NCBI GenBank assembly: GCA_021234155.1
Contig: JAJEKV010000864.1
Span: 1-64,000, forward strand
Direction of reading: 5' to 3'
DNA length: 64,000 nucleotides
Origin: Isoetes taiwanensis
Lineage: Eukaryota; Streptophyta; Lycopodiopsida; Isoetales; Isoetaceae
This document shows, in pieces, positions 11,690 to 21,399 of the stretch (its first letter is position 1; every line of letters begins with the position of its first letter). The notes under the pieces are model-generated. The model saw only the letters and a program-made list of their open reading frames with translations, was not told the origin of the DNA and made no database searches. The translations under genes and the position numbers were made by a program.

Positions 11690-12260
11690 CTACCTCCATC
11701 TGAATCTGTTTTGCCCTTTTTGCTTCCTATTGAAGCATTAAGTCTACTATTCACCATTTGGTGTAGCAAATTTAATTCTTTCACTTGTTTGGAGGAGTCC
11801 CGATAAAGATGGTTATGTGTACCAAAGATGAAGGGTTAATCTTGTATGTGTGGCTTAACCTGCGGTATAACATAATATATCACATAACAAAGATAGTGCC
11901 GTGCATGTTGGCCTCCTCACAAAGATGCACAAGCAAGCACTCCATGTGATGGGATATGGGGCCAACCGCGCAGTTGTTGCTTCATAGTTCCTTTCCACCG
12001 ACATCATTTGGTAGACTTCTAGAAAGAAAATAGTCACATGTCGGATTCATGCACCTTAAATGACCACAACACTTAGAATATTTAACTATGCCATCGAATG
12101 GATGACTTGTCTTCGGGTTTGGTCCATAGATGTGGGATCGACCTTTCTTTCCATGCCCCGCCATAGAACTCAATTCATTTGGAGGCAGCTCAATACTACA
12201 TTGCCATTGTAATGGGAGGGTAGACATCTTACTGATGTTGGTGCAGAAACAGATGAACAC
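11690..12260 (-). pseudogene. Cys/His-rich N-terminal domain of a plant transposon protein, decayed
   Basis: The minus-strand frame beginning at 12260 contains KCCGHLRCMNPTCDYFLSR (Cys-x2-His-x3-Cys-x4-Cys type), then DVGGKEL. After stops and a frame change it continues as FGTHNHLYRDSSKQVKELNL and VNSRLNASIGSKKGKTDSDG near 11700-11830. The pattern CxGHLxCxNxxCxY, then R..HxGxHxHxxR, then a helical segment resembles a domain I recall from long uncharacterised transposon proteins in non-flowering plants. That is recollection, not a search result. At least two stops and frame changes interrupt it. It is probably the upstream part of the protein remnant at 8000-11400. Confidence 0.5.
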
Positions 12261-12699
12261 AATCTTTTCAATTTGCTAGATCCAAAACTTTCAACTACTG
12301 TCTGAAACGTGGATACAATGTTTACATTGCTCTCAAGAATATGTTGGGTCGGACTATCAACAATTATAGGTGCATGAGGAGTGCTGACCTCAGTGGAAAT
12401 AGGAGTGCCTTTCGTTACAAAGTTCCATTACATGATAGGGCCACATACACACTATCACCCCTCTTGACTCAAAACTTCTTCAAGAAGGACCGCGGATGCT
12501 CTCCCATTCGTGGATTGCACAACACACAATTTTTCACTACTTAAATTGAAAACTATCACATGCCCATTTCCTAGACCGGTTGACATTCTCCATTCCTCGA
12601 AAAGATACCATTCTCAATCGCTTACCTCGGTGATGTGACTATCATGTCATTTGCAGTGAAAGCAAGAATCTCACAATTGTTTGCAGCCATTGCTTGAAG

Positions 12700-13630
12700 A
12701 AAAAGTTTGTGCTACACAGACAACACACCCTCTGCGAAACTAGAATGCTAATACAAGAAAATCCGTTAACACATTAAATCCCTTAGCACATTAAATTTGG
12801 GCCAATTTAATAATCATAATTAGCTTAAATGCACTACTACAATTTCAGAAGATAATTAAATTTGTACCTTTCTTGCCCGTTTAAATTTAACCACATTAAT
12901 TATATACGTTATAGAATTGTCCGCTTATTTGCAAAACGAGAAAATTGTGCTTCCTTTAAAACTGTTCTATCATTTTAAAAAAGTCGACTTTCATTTGTTA
13001 AAAAATCTAAGTCCATTTGGAAAAAAAATTGGAAAAAAAGTGGACATTTTCAAAAAACAACGTTCGGGTGGAAAACGCCTGGCTATTGCCTTCGAAAGTG
13101 CGCGGGCGGGCTTCCTCCATGTTTTCGTATAGCTAATCATCGACCGGGCTCCTCAGACAACGCTATTACGAGGATCTCGCAACCGGTAAATACTCTTCTT
13201 TGATTTTTCTCGTACTTCTTCCTTTGATTTGAAAAAAAATTTCGCCTTCGGTCGAGTCTTGGGCGGGGCTCCTCCATGTTTTTGTGCAATCCGGACTAAA
13301 TGCGGGCTCCATTCGGAATATGGTGTCTTAAGCTTTTTTTTTTTCAACTACATTTGCAAGATCCGCCTTTCCTTTGAAAAATACTTTCTTCATGATCCTA
13401 ATGGGGCCTTCCGCACCGAAGTGCGGGCGGCTGCCGCTCCAACTATTTGTGCAATCCAGTTCTTGAAATAGCTCCTTCAAATTATATCTTCAGCTCCATA
13501 CTCGGCTAGGCGGGAAAACGCCGTGCCTTTTGGACTTGAAGTGCGCGGCGCTCCTCCATGTTTCGGTAAGGGGACAAACGATGCGGGGGGCTCCCGACAT
13601 AGCAAAGATTACAGATTTTGCAAATGTAAA
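12700..13630. other. Non-coding stretch with dispersed short repeats
   Basis: No ORF is supported. Variants of a block containing GGGCTCCTCCATGTTTTTGT and GTGCAATCC recur at about 13105, 13265, 13440 and 13550, and GTGCGGGCGG-type blocks accompany them. They may be degenerate subterminal or tandem repeats of the TIR transposon. Confidence 0.5.
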
Positions 13631-13639
13631 TACTCCGGA

Positions 13640-14890
13640 ATTTGTGTATGGGCGTAGAGATCTTATAGTATAGCATGAATACTTTGTCTGTTTTCTTTTG
13701 AATTCGCCCGATTGCAGGCTTTGTGCTGTGGTGGTGAGTAACCAATATCGTAGTTTTCTTGGAAAGTGCCTCAAGGATAAACCTGCAAAGATTTAACTCG
13801 GAAGATAAATGCACGGATATACTACATAAGGAATAGTCGGTTCTTGTATTCAGTTTGAAGAGCAAACCTTAAACAAGATTGCAACGGTTTCTGATCTACA
13901 AAGACTAAGAGGATCATCCAAAAAATACGCCAAGATTGCTATACAAGGCACGCCAGCTTAGTTGAACACGTTGCTTCTCGCCCACCACTTAAATTCAATC
14001 CTCCCCTGCCCAATTTCGGTGAGGTCCCCATGTGAAAAGCTACTCAAGTCGTCCTTTAATGCACATGCCGCTGAATTGTCATCTCATATCGCAGCCTTCA
14101 TAGGCAGACCAAATAAGATGTTGTCTCTCATCGGTCCCACTTTGTACCCATCTTCGTTTTGGCCAACATAGGCTATTGATCCCTTCAAACTTAATCGGTA
14201 ATTGTACATGGCGTAGTTAGGATGTTTTAATGAAAATATGTCTTAAACATGGGAAAATGAATAGGCTTACAGTTCCCGAACCTCTTGGGACTTCTCCTAA
14301 TATCGATTGTATATGAGTCGACTTTCCGTAACCAACGTGCCCACACACCGCAACAAGTTCTCCTTCACTTACCCAAGAGGTTGATGTTCGATCAAGGTAG
14401 GAATATCTACATTAGCATCCCAACTGAAGGCTCCATTTTTAATAGCAAATGCAAAACGATCTGTTTGCTTGTTTATATTTCTATTCGTACTAGGATTTGA
14501 TTCTTCTTCAATCAGGAAATCATTTATCCGTCTTAATGCTACTTTTGCTTGCATTAAGGTAGCATTATCTTGTATGTAGCAAACAATCATAGTATATGCT
14601 TTGGCCTCCATCATCTTGCCTCAGCTGTATCTTTTCTTCCCACTGGCATAACCGAAGAGATGAACCCATTTTACTTATACAAATTTCTGGCTTCCAAGTC
14701 CTGTTGGTAGTTTTCTTCGAAGCAGATATACCTTGATTATTTTGTTTGTTGAGAAACCTCCTTATGTATTTTTCATTGTCTAACATGTTTTGGCACTTTA
14801 AATATTGCGAGTGAATCAGCCTTCGGTTTGGACCATCGATTATTTGTTCTAGCATAGTTATGGGGGGCTCCAGACACACCGGTAAACACA
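13640..14890 (-). pseudogene. ABCC (MRP-type) ABC transporter fragment: end of TMD1 plus NBD1
   Basis: ABCC proteins are ATP-driven transporters of conjugates in plant vacuolar and plasma membranes. Minus-strand pieces match in order. The linker reads QAKVALRRINDFLIEEE and IKNGAFSWDANVDIPTLIE (about 14400-14560). Walker A is intact as VCGHVGYGKSTHIQSILGE (about 14290-14345). The Q-loop segment reads AYVGQNEDGYKVGPMRDNIL then FGLPM, followed by CALKDDLSSFSHGDLTEIGQ (14030-14173). The H-loop region reads ALSKKTTILVTHHHSTKPAI (about 13715-13775). Between Walker A and the Q-loop the sequence runs GGGAACT|GTAAGCC to CAATAG|CC, looking like a retained intron of about 100 bp, so this is a genomic capture rather than a retrocopy. 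Damage includes an in-frame stop after FGLPMKAAI, a destroyed LSGGQ signature (FKWWAR instead) and several frame changes. The rest of the transporter is absent. Confidence 0.85.
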
Positions 14891-15285
14891 AAATTTATTT
14901 GAAAAAAAAATAATGTTCTTCTTGAAGATTATGTGTTGTGATGTTCAAGGACATGTTCGGTTATGGTTTACACTAGAAACAAAACTCCCATCCCATTCGT
15001 CCCTCTTGCTTACACACCCCCAAAGAGAAGGCGTGTAAGAAGCACTTTCGGGTTCACTAGAGGTATCAATAGGTGACAAAAAAAGTATAAACCCGTGAAA
15101 AGCATTCACCGATTTAGCAATGGCAAAAGATACAGAAAGTCCAATGGTAGAGAAAGGCCTAGTAAATGATGTCCAGGATATGACCGCCAATCGATCCGTA
15201 ATTTTGCCCAGCCTATGTCATTTGTTTAATTAGATCATTTTCCTTCTCCGCTTGGAAATATGTAACCATGAAATTTGTGTAGGTT

Positions 15286-15546
15286 TTGCTCATTGAGATG
15301 GTGGCTGACATAATGAGTAAATGTCGCATCGAGAGAGGATCAGAACCTCCCAAGATACCTCTTTGCCGTATCTTGCGGAATGAGGCCATACGTGCTGTGT
15401 CAAGATGTGATACTAAGATGAGGGATATACTTCGTAATGATGGTTATTTACCTGAGAAAGGAAAATTTGTGTTATCCATGAAATCCATTAAGGGATGTGA
15501 TGTTCTAGTTACTGACTCTATTCGCTCTAAATGGGATCTTCCATAG
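15286..15546 (+). CDS. Unrecognised 86-aa ORF near the right end of the TIR transposon
   Basis: A clean plus-strand frame that starts MLIEMVADIMSKC, continues RILRNEAIRAVSRCDTKMRD and GKFVLSMKSIKGCDVLVTDS, and ends IRSKWDLP then stop. Balanced, charged composition suggests a real coding history. It lies about 140 bp inside the right TIR, on the strand opposite to the ABCC fragment and the transposon remnant. It may be another captured host exon. I do not recognise the family. Confidence 0.4.
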   Translation: MLIEMVADIMSKCRIERGSEPPKIPLCRILRNEAIRAVSRCDTKMRDILRNDGYLPEKGKFVLSMKSIKGCDVLVTDSIRSKWDLP

Positions 15547-15681
15547 TTCACTTCAAACTATTTCTTTTAAACTACTTCTACATACTTTAATGCAGTGTTA
15601 TTTTCTATAGTATGGAGTCTTCAATTACATCTTCTACACCTCAAAACCAATGGCAAAAGCAGAATTTGATGTGACAATCTA

Positions 15682-15731
15682 AAAAAACCCTCTAAACCCT
15701 TCCAAAAAAAACCCTCCAAATATTCGCACTC
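15682..15731 (-). repeat. Right terminal inverted repeat of the TIR transposon
   Basis: Reverse-complemented it reads GAGTGCGAATATTTGGAGGG, TTTTTTTTGG, then GTTTAGAGGGTTTTTTTAG. It is the inverted partner of 6364-6411, with the same two conserved blocks. Confidence 0.8.
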
Positions 15732-15740
15732 GTTTGTTCG
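15732..15740. repeat. Target site duplication, right copy (GTTTGTTCG)
   Basis: Exact copy of 6355-6363. The DIRS reading frame resumes here as FVRGAIKDLL. Confidence 0.85.
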
Positions 15741-17460
15741 GGGTGCTATCAAGGACTTACTTGCCTCGAGCGCTGCTACTGTCTCAAAATCAATTTCCTT
15801 CATGTGCTCGTCTTTGAGCGTGGTGCATAAAGTCAGAAATAAATTACATCTTATTTTGGACTCGTTATGTTAATAGTTGGTCAACACATATTCCTTTTAA
15901 ATATGAGAGTATAAAGAAAGTCTGTGATATTGTCAAACCTAATGATGCCTTGTTTACCTTTGATTTCCACTCTGGATACCATCAAGTTGGTATTAACCAT
16001 GTTTGTTGGTCATACCTTGGCTTTGAGTTCGAGGGTTACTTATGACATGTTTACATCCTTGCCATTTGGTCTTTCTTCTGCACACTATGTATTTACCAAA
16101 CTAATGCGATAACTGGGGCATTTATGGCGTTCTAAAGGATGTCATTGCATCCCCTATATTGATGGCTTCTTATTTTCTATTCATGTCTCTAATTTTGAGA
16201 ATTTAAGAGCCTTGGTGATACAGATCGATGCAGCCGGCTTTGTTTTAGCTCTGTATAAGTGCCATCTAGAATGTTCGCATGTGGCCAAATTTTTGGGCTT
16301 CACAATTGATTCATCCTCAAGTTTCTTATCCATTGCCCCTGCAAGGCACCAAATTTTTTTTAGCCTAGCATCGAAGCTCCTTGCTGTTGATTGCATTCCA
16401 GCACGAACATTATCCTCTTTTATGGGTATGATCGAGTCTTTCCGTATGGTTTTTAGCCCTTTTTCTAAACTCTTACCTTTCAATCTTATTAACCTTTATG
16501 CTTCCATTATATCTTGGTCCCAACTTTTGCGGTTATCCCCACATGAGCATGCTGAGATTTACCTTTGGTTCTCTTCTTTTGATCTCCTCAATAATGCATA
16601 CATTTGGGAACTCCTCAGCCCTTCCATTTCCTTATGTTATGATGCTAGTAACTCAAGGTGGAGAGTTTGGTTCCATGGTGCTTTTCCGGGTGCAAAATTT
16701 GCTGGCTCTTTCTCTGATGCCGAGAAAGCTTCATCCTCAATTGCCCGTGAGCTTTCAGCTTTGCCACTTTTCCTTGAGAAGCGTGCCTTGTCCTTGCAAA
16801 ACTCTCAAGTTACAGCCTTTGATGATTCCTTAAATGCTTACTTTATCCTTTCAAAAAAGTGGATCCCATGTTATTCACCTTCATTCCTGTGTATCAGGAT
16901 CTTTATTTTGTGCTCTAAATATAGAATGACACTTAAACCAGCCTGGATTCCTCAGAATCTAAACCAATGGGCAGACTATCTATCAAAACTTGTTGAATTT
17001 GATGACTATATGTTATCTGATGCAGTTTTTTCTTTGATAGATTTGAGACATGGGGACATCATGATTGGGACCGTTTTGCCAATGTTTATAATGCTCGTAC
17101 TTCTAATTTTAATTGTTGGCACCTTCTTCCTGGTATTTTATCATCTCCCCATGCTTTTTCTCAGTCATGGTCCAACTCTAACAGCTATTGGTTTCCTCCT
17201 CTGAGCTTTGTAGCTAACACTGTTGCCTTTGCCCTTGCATGTAAGTGTGATATCATCTTAGTCATTTTTCATTGGGAGTCTGCCCCTTGGTGCTCAGTCC
17301 TTCATGATGAGTCTGGAAATTGGCTTGCTTGCTTTGTAGATCATTTATATTTTCCAGCTGGTGGACATGGTTTGCATGGTGCTTCTAGATCATCTTTACC
17401 TTGTGGAAAACCTACTAGTCCGATGATTGTGCTTCAACTTCGTGTTTCTGACATTGTGAG
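15741..17460 (+). pseudogene. DIRS-like retrotransposon: reverse transcriptase, RNase H and downstream domain
   Basis: RT motifs in order are GAIKDLLASS, LSVVHKVRNKLHLILD, RYVNSWSTHIPFKYES, then LFTFDFHSGYHQV (first catalytic Asp at 15962), LPFGLSSAHYVFTKLMR and PYIDGF at about 16151. In PYIDGF the second Asp of the usual YxDD box is Gly. The thumb-like segment includes VAKFLGFTID and IPARTLSSFMGMIESFRMVF. RNase H follows with LCYDASNSRWRVWF, SSIARELSALPLFLEK and AFDDSLNAYFIL, supplying Asp, Glu and Asp. Then QNLNQWADYLSKLVEFDDYM leads to the region typical of DIRS/Ngaro-type elements (WDRFANVYNA; later IFHWESAPW). The frame breaks several times, for example by a TGA after EFEGYL and near 17050. 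This order, with no integrase, is characteristic of tyrosine-recombinase retrotransposons. Confidence 0.88.
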
Positions 17461-18517
17461 TTTTGTGTTTTTTGTTTTTTGTTTCAGATGTTTTCAATTC
17501 TGAGTTTTGGATGTCAATGGATAATTCGTATATGGAGATAGGTCATTTATTGTCCTTACTGAAGGGTTATCCACTGAGTGCAAGGGCACCAAACACTTTA
17601 AAATCTTACCGTCAACCTTGGTATGAGTTTAAAGATTTGGTGCTTGTTTAAAAATCTCTTTTTGCCCACATCTTCCATGACTATTTGTCTTTACACCACT
17701 AAGATTTTATCGTCCTCACCTTCTCTTTCACAAGTCAAAAATTTCTTAGCATCCATTGCCTTCCATCACCAGGTAGCTGGTCTGAGTAAACCTACTGAAC
17801 ATTCTATTGTTTCCCTAGTCCATGATCTAGCCAAGCGTAGCATTCCTCTAGTATCAACAAGAAGCAACCTTTGTTACCCCACATGGTTAAGAGCATTATT
17901 ATTACTTTGCAGGACCTTTAGCTACATTGTTGGATGCCATGCGCTGCACGGCTCTGCTTTTTTGCATAGCTCTGAATTGCTTTCTTTACGTTGGTATGAA
18001 ATAATTTGCTTTCCCTCTCATGTTAGTCTTTACATCCAATCCTTTAAAACTGATCAAAATGTTGTAGATTCTTGGGTTTCTATTGCCCGTTTGGGTGGGG
18101 GGTTCATATTATTCAGTCCAATTGCTTGAGTGACTTATCTATATGGAAAAGTTTGAGGATTTGAATTGTCCATCAGGTGATTTTCTTTTCCGTGGTACTC
18201 AATGCTCTTCATCTGTCACTTCGTAGGAAAGGGATCTCTTACTCCACCATTCGCTCATGGTTTCGATATTGCTTGCAATCTATTGGAGAAGACCCTGATG
18301 CCTTTGGTACTCATCTGGTAGGCGAGGTGGAGCTACTATTGCTACAGCTTTTAATGTTCCAGATCGTTTATTTAAATCCCATGGGGATTGGTCCTCTGAG
18401 TCTGCTAAAGATGGCTACGTGATTCCAGCCTTACCTGAACAGCTTCTAGTTTCTCACTGTTTAGGCCTTTCCTCAACTGTCAAACTCAGAACCTCTACTA
18501 GAGTTTATCACTTCTAG
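17461..18517 (+). pseudogene. DIRS-like retrotransposon: tyrosine recombinase
   Basis: Starts with SARAPNTLKSYRQPWYEFKD (SAM-like, N-terminal DNA-binding part). It continues through LSQVKNFLASIAFHHQVAGL, then LHSSELLSLRWYEI with QSFKTDQ at about 17965-18060. The catalytic C-terminal block follows: FGTH, RRGGATIATAFNVPDRLFKS, HGDWSSESAKDGYVI. The last carries the His-x2-Trp and, at 18416-18418, the Tyr nucleophile codon. The ending LPEQLLVSHCLGL matches the usual C-terminus of DIRS recombinases. TAG is at 18515. The first catalytic Arg position (normally LRxSELL) reads LHSSELL, and a single-base deletion between FGTH and RRGG breaks the frame. The protein would cut and rejoin element circles in place of a DDE integrase. 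This copy is inactive. Confidence 0.88.
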
Positions 18518-18539
18518 CGGTACACACTTTCTGCCTCTT

Positions 18540-19455
18540 TTTCAGGAGTTATTTAAGAGATGCCCATGAGGGTGGTTCTTTCCATATGTTTTATACTTCT
18601 AGTAGTTTCAAGGAATTGAAGGTAAATGAAGTTCTTCAACTTACTTGGTAGTTATTTTGTCTTTTGTGATATCTCCCTGTTTAGGTCCCTAGTCTCGCAT
18701 GTTCCCTTCATCAGCTTCCTCAACGAGCATCTCTTGCTTCTTGGAGTATCAACCCCACCCGCCCTTGTTTTCTATTAAGAATTTTCCTTCGTTGTTGGTC
18801 CTAGTACCAGTTGGAGGCTTGCAAGCCAGTTGTTGGCCTTAGTGCCAGGATGGAGGCCCTTGTGCTTGGTTGGAGACCCTAGAGTCTTTGTGGGCCCTTG
18901 CGCCTATGTGGAAGCCCTGAAGCCTGGATGAGCCCGATGGGCCTTTTTAGCTCATTTTTGTTTTGTTTTGCAGATACCAAGCTAGGAGGTCGCCGCATTT
19001 GATCCGCCAAGTTGAAAGTGGAGCCTAGACTCTTGTCAGAAGATTGCTAAGGTTGAGTTGGCATGAACTTTGTGCTTTTCTCCTGTCAAGGAGCATGAAC
19101 TATACCTATGTACTCAATCCAACAAGGCTAGTAAGTCTGAGAGTAACTTGTTCATCTTTAGGAACTTAGCCTGGTTAGTGATCCTATTATGATTATGGGT
19201 TTTCCTCGAAAATCGGAAAGGGCGAGGCTTTTTAATCCCGCTTATAATGGTTTCATTGATCAGCAAATCAGCATGTATTCTGTTTTGACTTGTTTAAGAA
19301 ATGCCCATAAGGGTGGTTCTAGCATGTATTTTGTTTTGAGTTGTTTAAGAGATGCCCATGAGGGCGGTTCTTTTCCAAACATGTATTCTATTTTGAGTTG
19401 TTTAGGAGATTCACATGAGTGTGGTCCTTTCCATATGTTTTCCACTTCTAGTAGT
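18540..19455 (+). repeat. Repeats downstream of the DIRS recombinase, possible split direct repeats
   Basis: A block near 18546-18610 (AAGAGATGCCCATGAGGGTG, then TTTCCATATGTTTTATACTT and CTAGTAGTTTC) recurs at about 19405-19455. Between them, 19271-19431 holds three tandem units of about 51-58 bp, each with GCATGTATTCTGTTTTGA-like and TTTAAGAGATGCCCATGAGG-like parts. Repeats directly after the recombinase fit the split direct repeats of some DIRS/Ngaro/PAT-type elements. The partner copy expected upstream of the element was not found. The segment 18780-18960 holds further degenerate TGGAGGCCCTTG repeats. Confidence 0.6.
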
Positions 19456-19496
19456 TCTAGAAAGACTCTTGTATTAAAATCCACTGCTCATGTATT

Positions 19497-19603
19497 ATGA
19501 ACGACCTTCTATCTAGAATCTCTATCACATTGACATCATCAGGAGTTACATGTATCATGAACTTCTATCCAGAATCTCTATCATATCGGCATCATCAGGA
19601 GTT
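19497..19603. repeat. Tandem duplication, ~58-bp unit x2
   Basis: Two copies of a unit with TATCTAGAATCTCTATCA and CATCATCAGGAGTT, separated by an ATGTATCATGAAC spacer. They continue directly from the preceding repeats. Confidence 0.85.
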
Positions 19604-21029
19604 TTCTTCATTTCTAAAAAAGTTGCCAAAGCATTCACAAGGTTTTCTGATGCACTTACAATCTGTAACTTTGGCAACGACTCGCCCATCAGATAGTCAT
19701 CTGCCATATAATTAGATACAAATATGGTTCTACAAAATTGTTCAAGTTATAGTAGCACTTATAAGCATAGTTATCAACTATAGATGTATTTTTTGAGTTA
19801 TATTTATCAAAATGCTTATCAGAAACCCTTTCCAAGGTCTTAATAAATAAATATGTCTTTCCATACTTACGAAGGGTAATAGAGGATCTAACACGCTCAA
19901 TTCGTGTCCAAATAAAAGCAAAGGATTTCATGATTGAATCTAGAAGAAATGTAATTAGAGTTGATCTGATACTTTTCAAATCCTGATCTGACCAAACAGC
20001 CGCATCAAAAACTTTTAAACACATCTGAAAGTAGCCAAGAACTCAAGGACGAAGAAATATACCCGGGGGGTGCACCTATCCTATAGGGGATATGCTACCT
20101 GCGTACATAGGGTTGTAAAAAAACCCCTATATACGACACTTTTATAAAAAAAACCCCTACCATACGATTTTCAAATTTTGCATGCATATACCCCCTCCCA
20201 ATTTTATACGTCATTTATCAATTAAAAAACCCCTCGTATACGACCTTCTGTGAACATTACATATACCCCCAATATGTATATGTCAGGAACCTGTGGCAGC
20301 CAAATCGTTCCAGCATTCGTGACCCATCCTCCAAACAAGATGAAAAAAATCTCAAGAGGAAGCCAAATCGTTTTCAAATTTGTAATCCCATCCAAGGAAA
20401 AAAAAACGAGTAGAACAAAACAAAGACATTACCAGTAATTTTAATGTTGCAATCTGATTGATGCCCCTACAAATAGGCTGCTGAATCACTAAGCGCTCTC
20501 CATATCATACCATGTTCGGTTCCCCGCCACGGAGCACCCCTCTCTGTTAGTGTACGAAGAATTCAAAAAAAAAAGGTACATTGTACCGTAGGTATACATA
20601 CTAAGAACCCACAAAAGTAACCCCTTCGTGTTTACGCACGTGGTTTGGGGGGTTCTTCTGAGTGACTCCCCCTTGGAAATATATGCCTAGTTTTCGTCTC
20701 GATCAGCGTCACAGAGTTGATAGACACACATCCTTTCTAGCACGGGCTTAATATCAATAGCTTCATATGAACACATGGGTTAGTAATAATATATTCTTCT
20801 TGTGTCTCTGAGTTTCTTCCATCTGGTCTATCATATTCGTCTAGATTATTTGCATCATTTCCCACCTCCTCTATGTTATTCGTGTCATCTCCATCACCAT
20901 GATCTCCATCATCATGATCTAACTCAACCCGATGCAAATCTTTAGGTTCTTAGAGGCCACCCGAGGTCCAACTCCTCAGTGGGAGTATCTCCTAAAACTC
21001 TAGATTGATGAAGGCCATCCCCATCGGTT
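19604..21029. other. Non-coding stretch with AAAACCCCT/TACGAC motif repeats
   Basis: No supported gene. At about 20110-20250 the motif AAAAAACCCCT followed by a TACGA-type word appears three to four times (near 20120, 20148, 20228). The minus-strand Asp-rich frame at 20737-20937 derives from a CATCAT-type simple sequence. Confidence 0.55.
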
Positions 21030-21300
21030 TCTGACTCAAACCTAAAGGGTACAAAAATTTAAGAAAACAAATCATTAATAAAAGTTCATGGACTTGAGTC
21101 TGACCCATCAACATCACAAACTACCACTTTTAAGGACGTGAAAAAAGAGAAAAGATAGGAGGATCTGACTCAAACCTAAAGAGTATGGAATGTTAAGAAA
21201 ACAATTCATTAGTAAAAGTTCACGGACTTGAGTCCGACCCAACAACATCCCAAACCACCACTTTTAAGGACATGAAAAAAGGGAAAAGATAGGAGGACCC
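21030..21300. repeat. Tandem duplication, 134-bp period, x2
   Basis: The unit beginning TCTGACTCAAACCTAAAG at 21030 repeats at 21164. Further shared blocks are AAAAGTTCATGGACTTGAGT-type and CCACTTTTAAGGACRTGAAA-type words. A third partial copy of the latter follows near 21310. Confidence 0.9.
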
Positions 21301-21399
21301 CAATCACCACGTTTTAAGGACATGAAAAGAGTAAAGATGTATGAAAAAGAGAGAATATGAAAAAGAAGGAGAATAAGAGAAGATATTCTTACAGTATTT

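Larger units (their letters stand above)
6364..15731. mobile_element. ~9.4-kb TIR DNA transposon, MULE-like, inserted in the DIRS element
   Basis: Both ends carry inverted copies of a sequence with ATTTGGAGGGTTTTTTT followed by TAGAGGGTTTT (left 6364-6411; right 15682-15731, reverse-complemented). The element is flanked by the 9-bp direct repeat GTTTGTTCG. Inside, in minus orientation, are decayed transposon ORFs (about 8000-12260) and an ABCC transporter fragment (13640-14890). A small plus-strand ORF lies at 15286-15546. The 9-bp duplication points to the Mutator superfamily. A recognisable MULE transposase DDE core was not confirmed, so the superfamily is an inference. Holding a host gene fragment with introns between TIRs is the Pack-MULE type of organisation. 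Confidence 0.75.

Noticed and set aside
17041-17204. Hydrophobic C-terminus of the 330-aa frame as a membrane domain
   Set aside because: It is out of frame relative to the DIRS protein, whose true reading (WDRFANVYNA) lies in another frame after a shift near 17050.
20737-20937. Asp-rich minus-strand ORF (HDDGDHGDGDDTNN)
   Set aside because: It is produced by a CATCAT-type simple repeat and has no conserved flanking frame.
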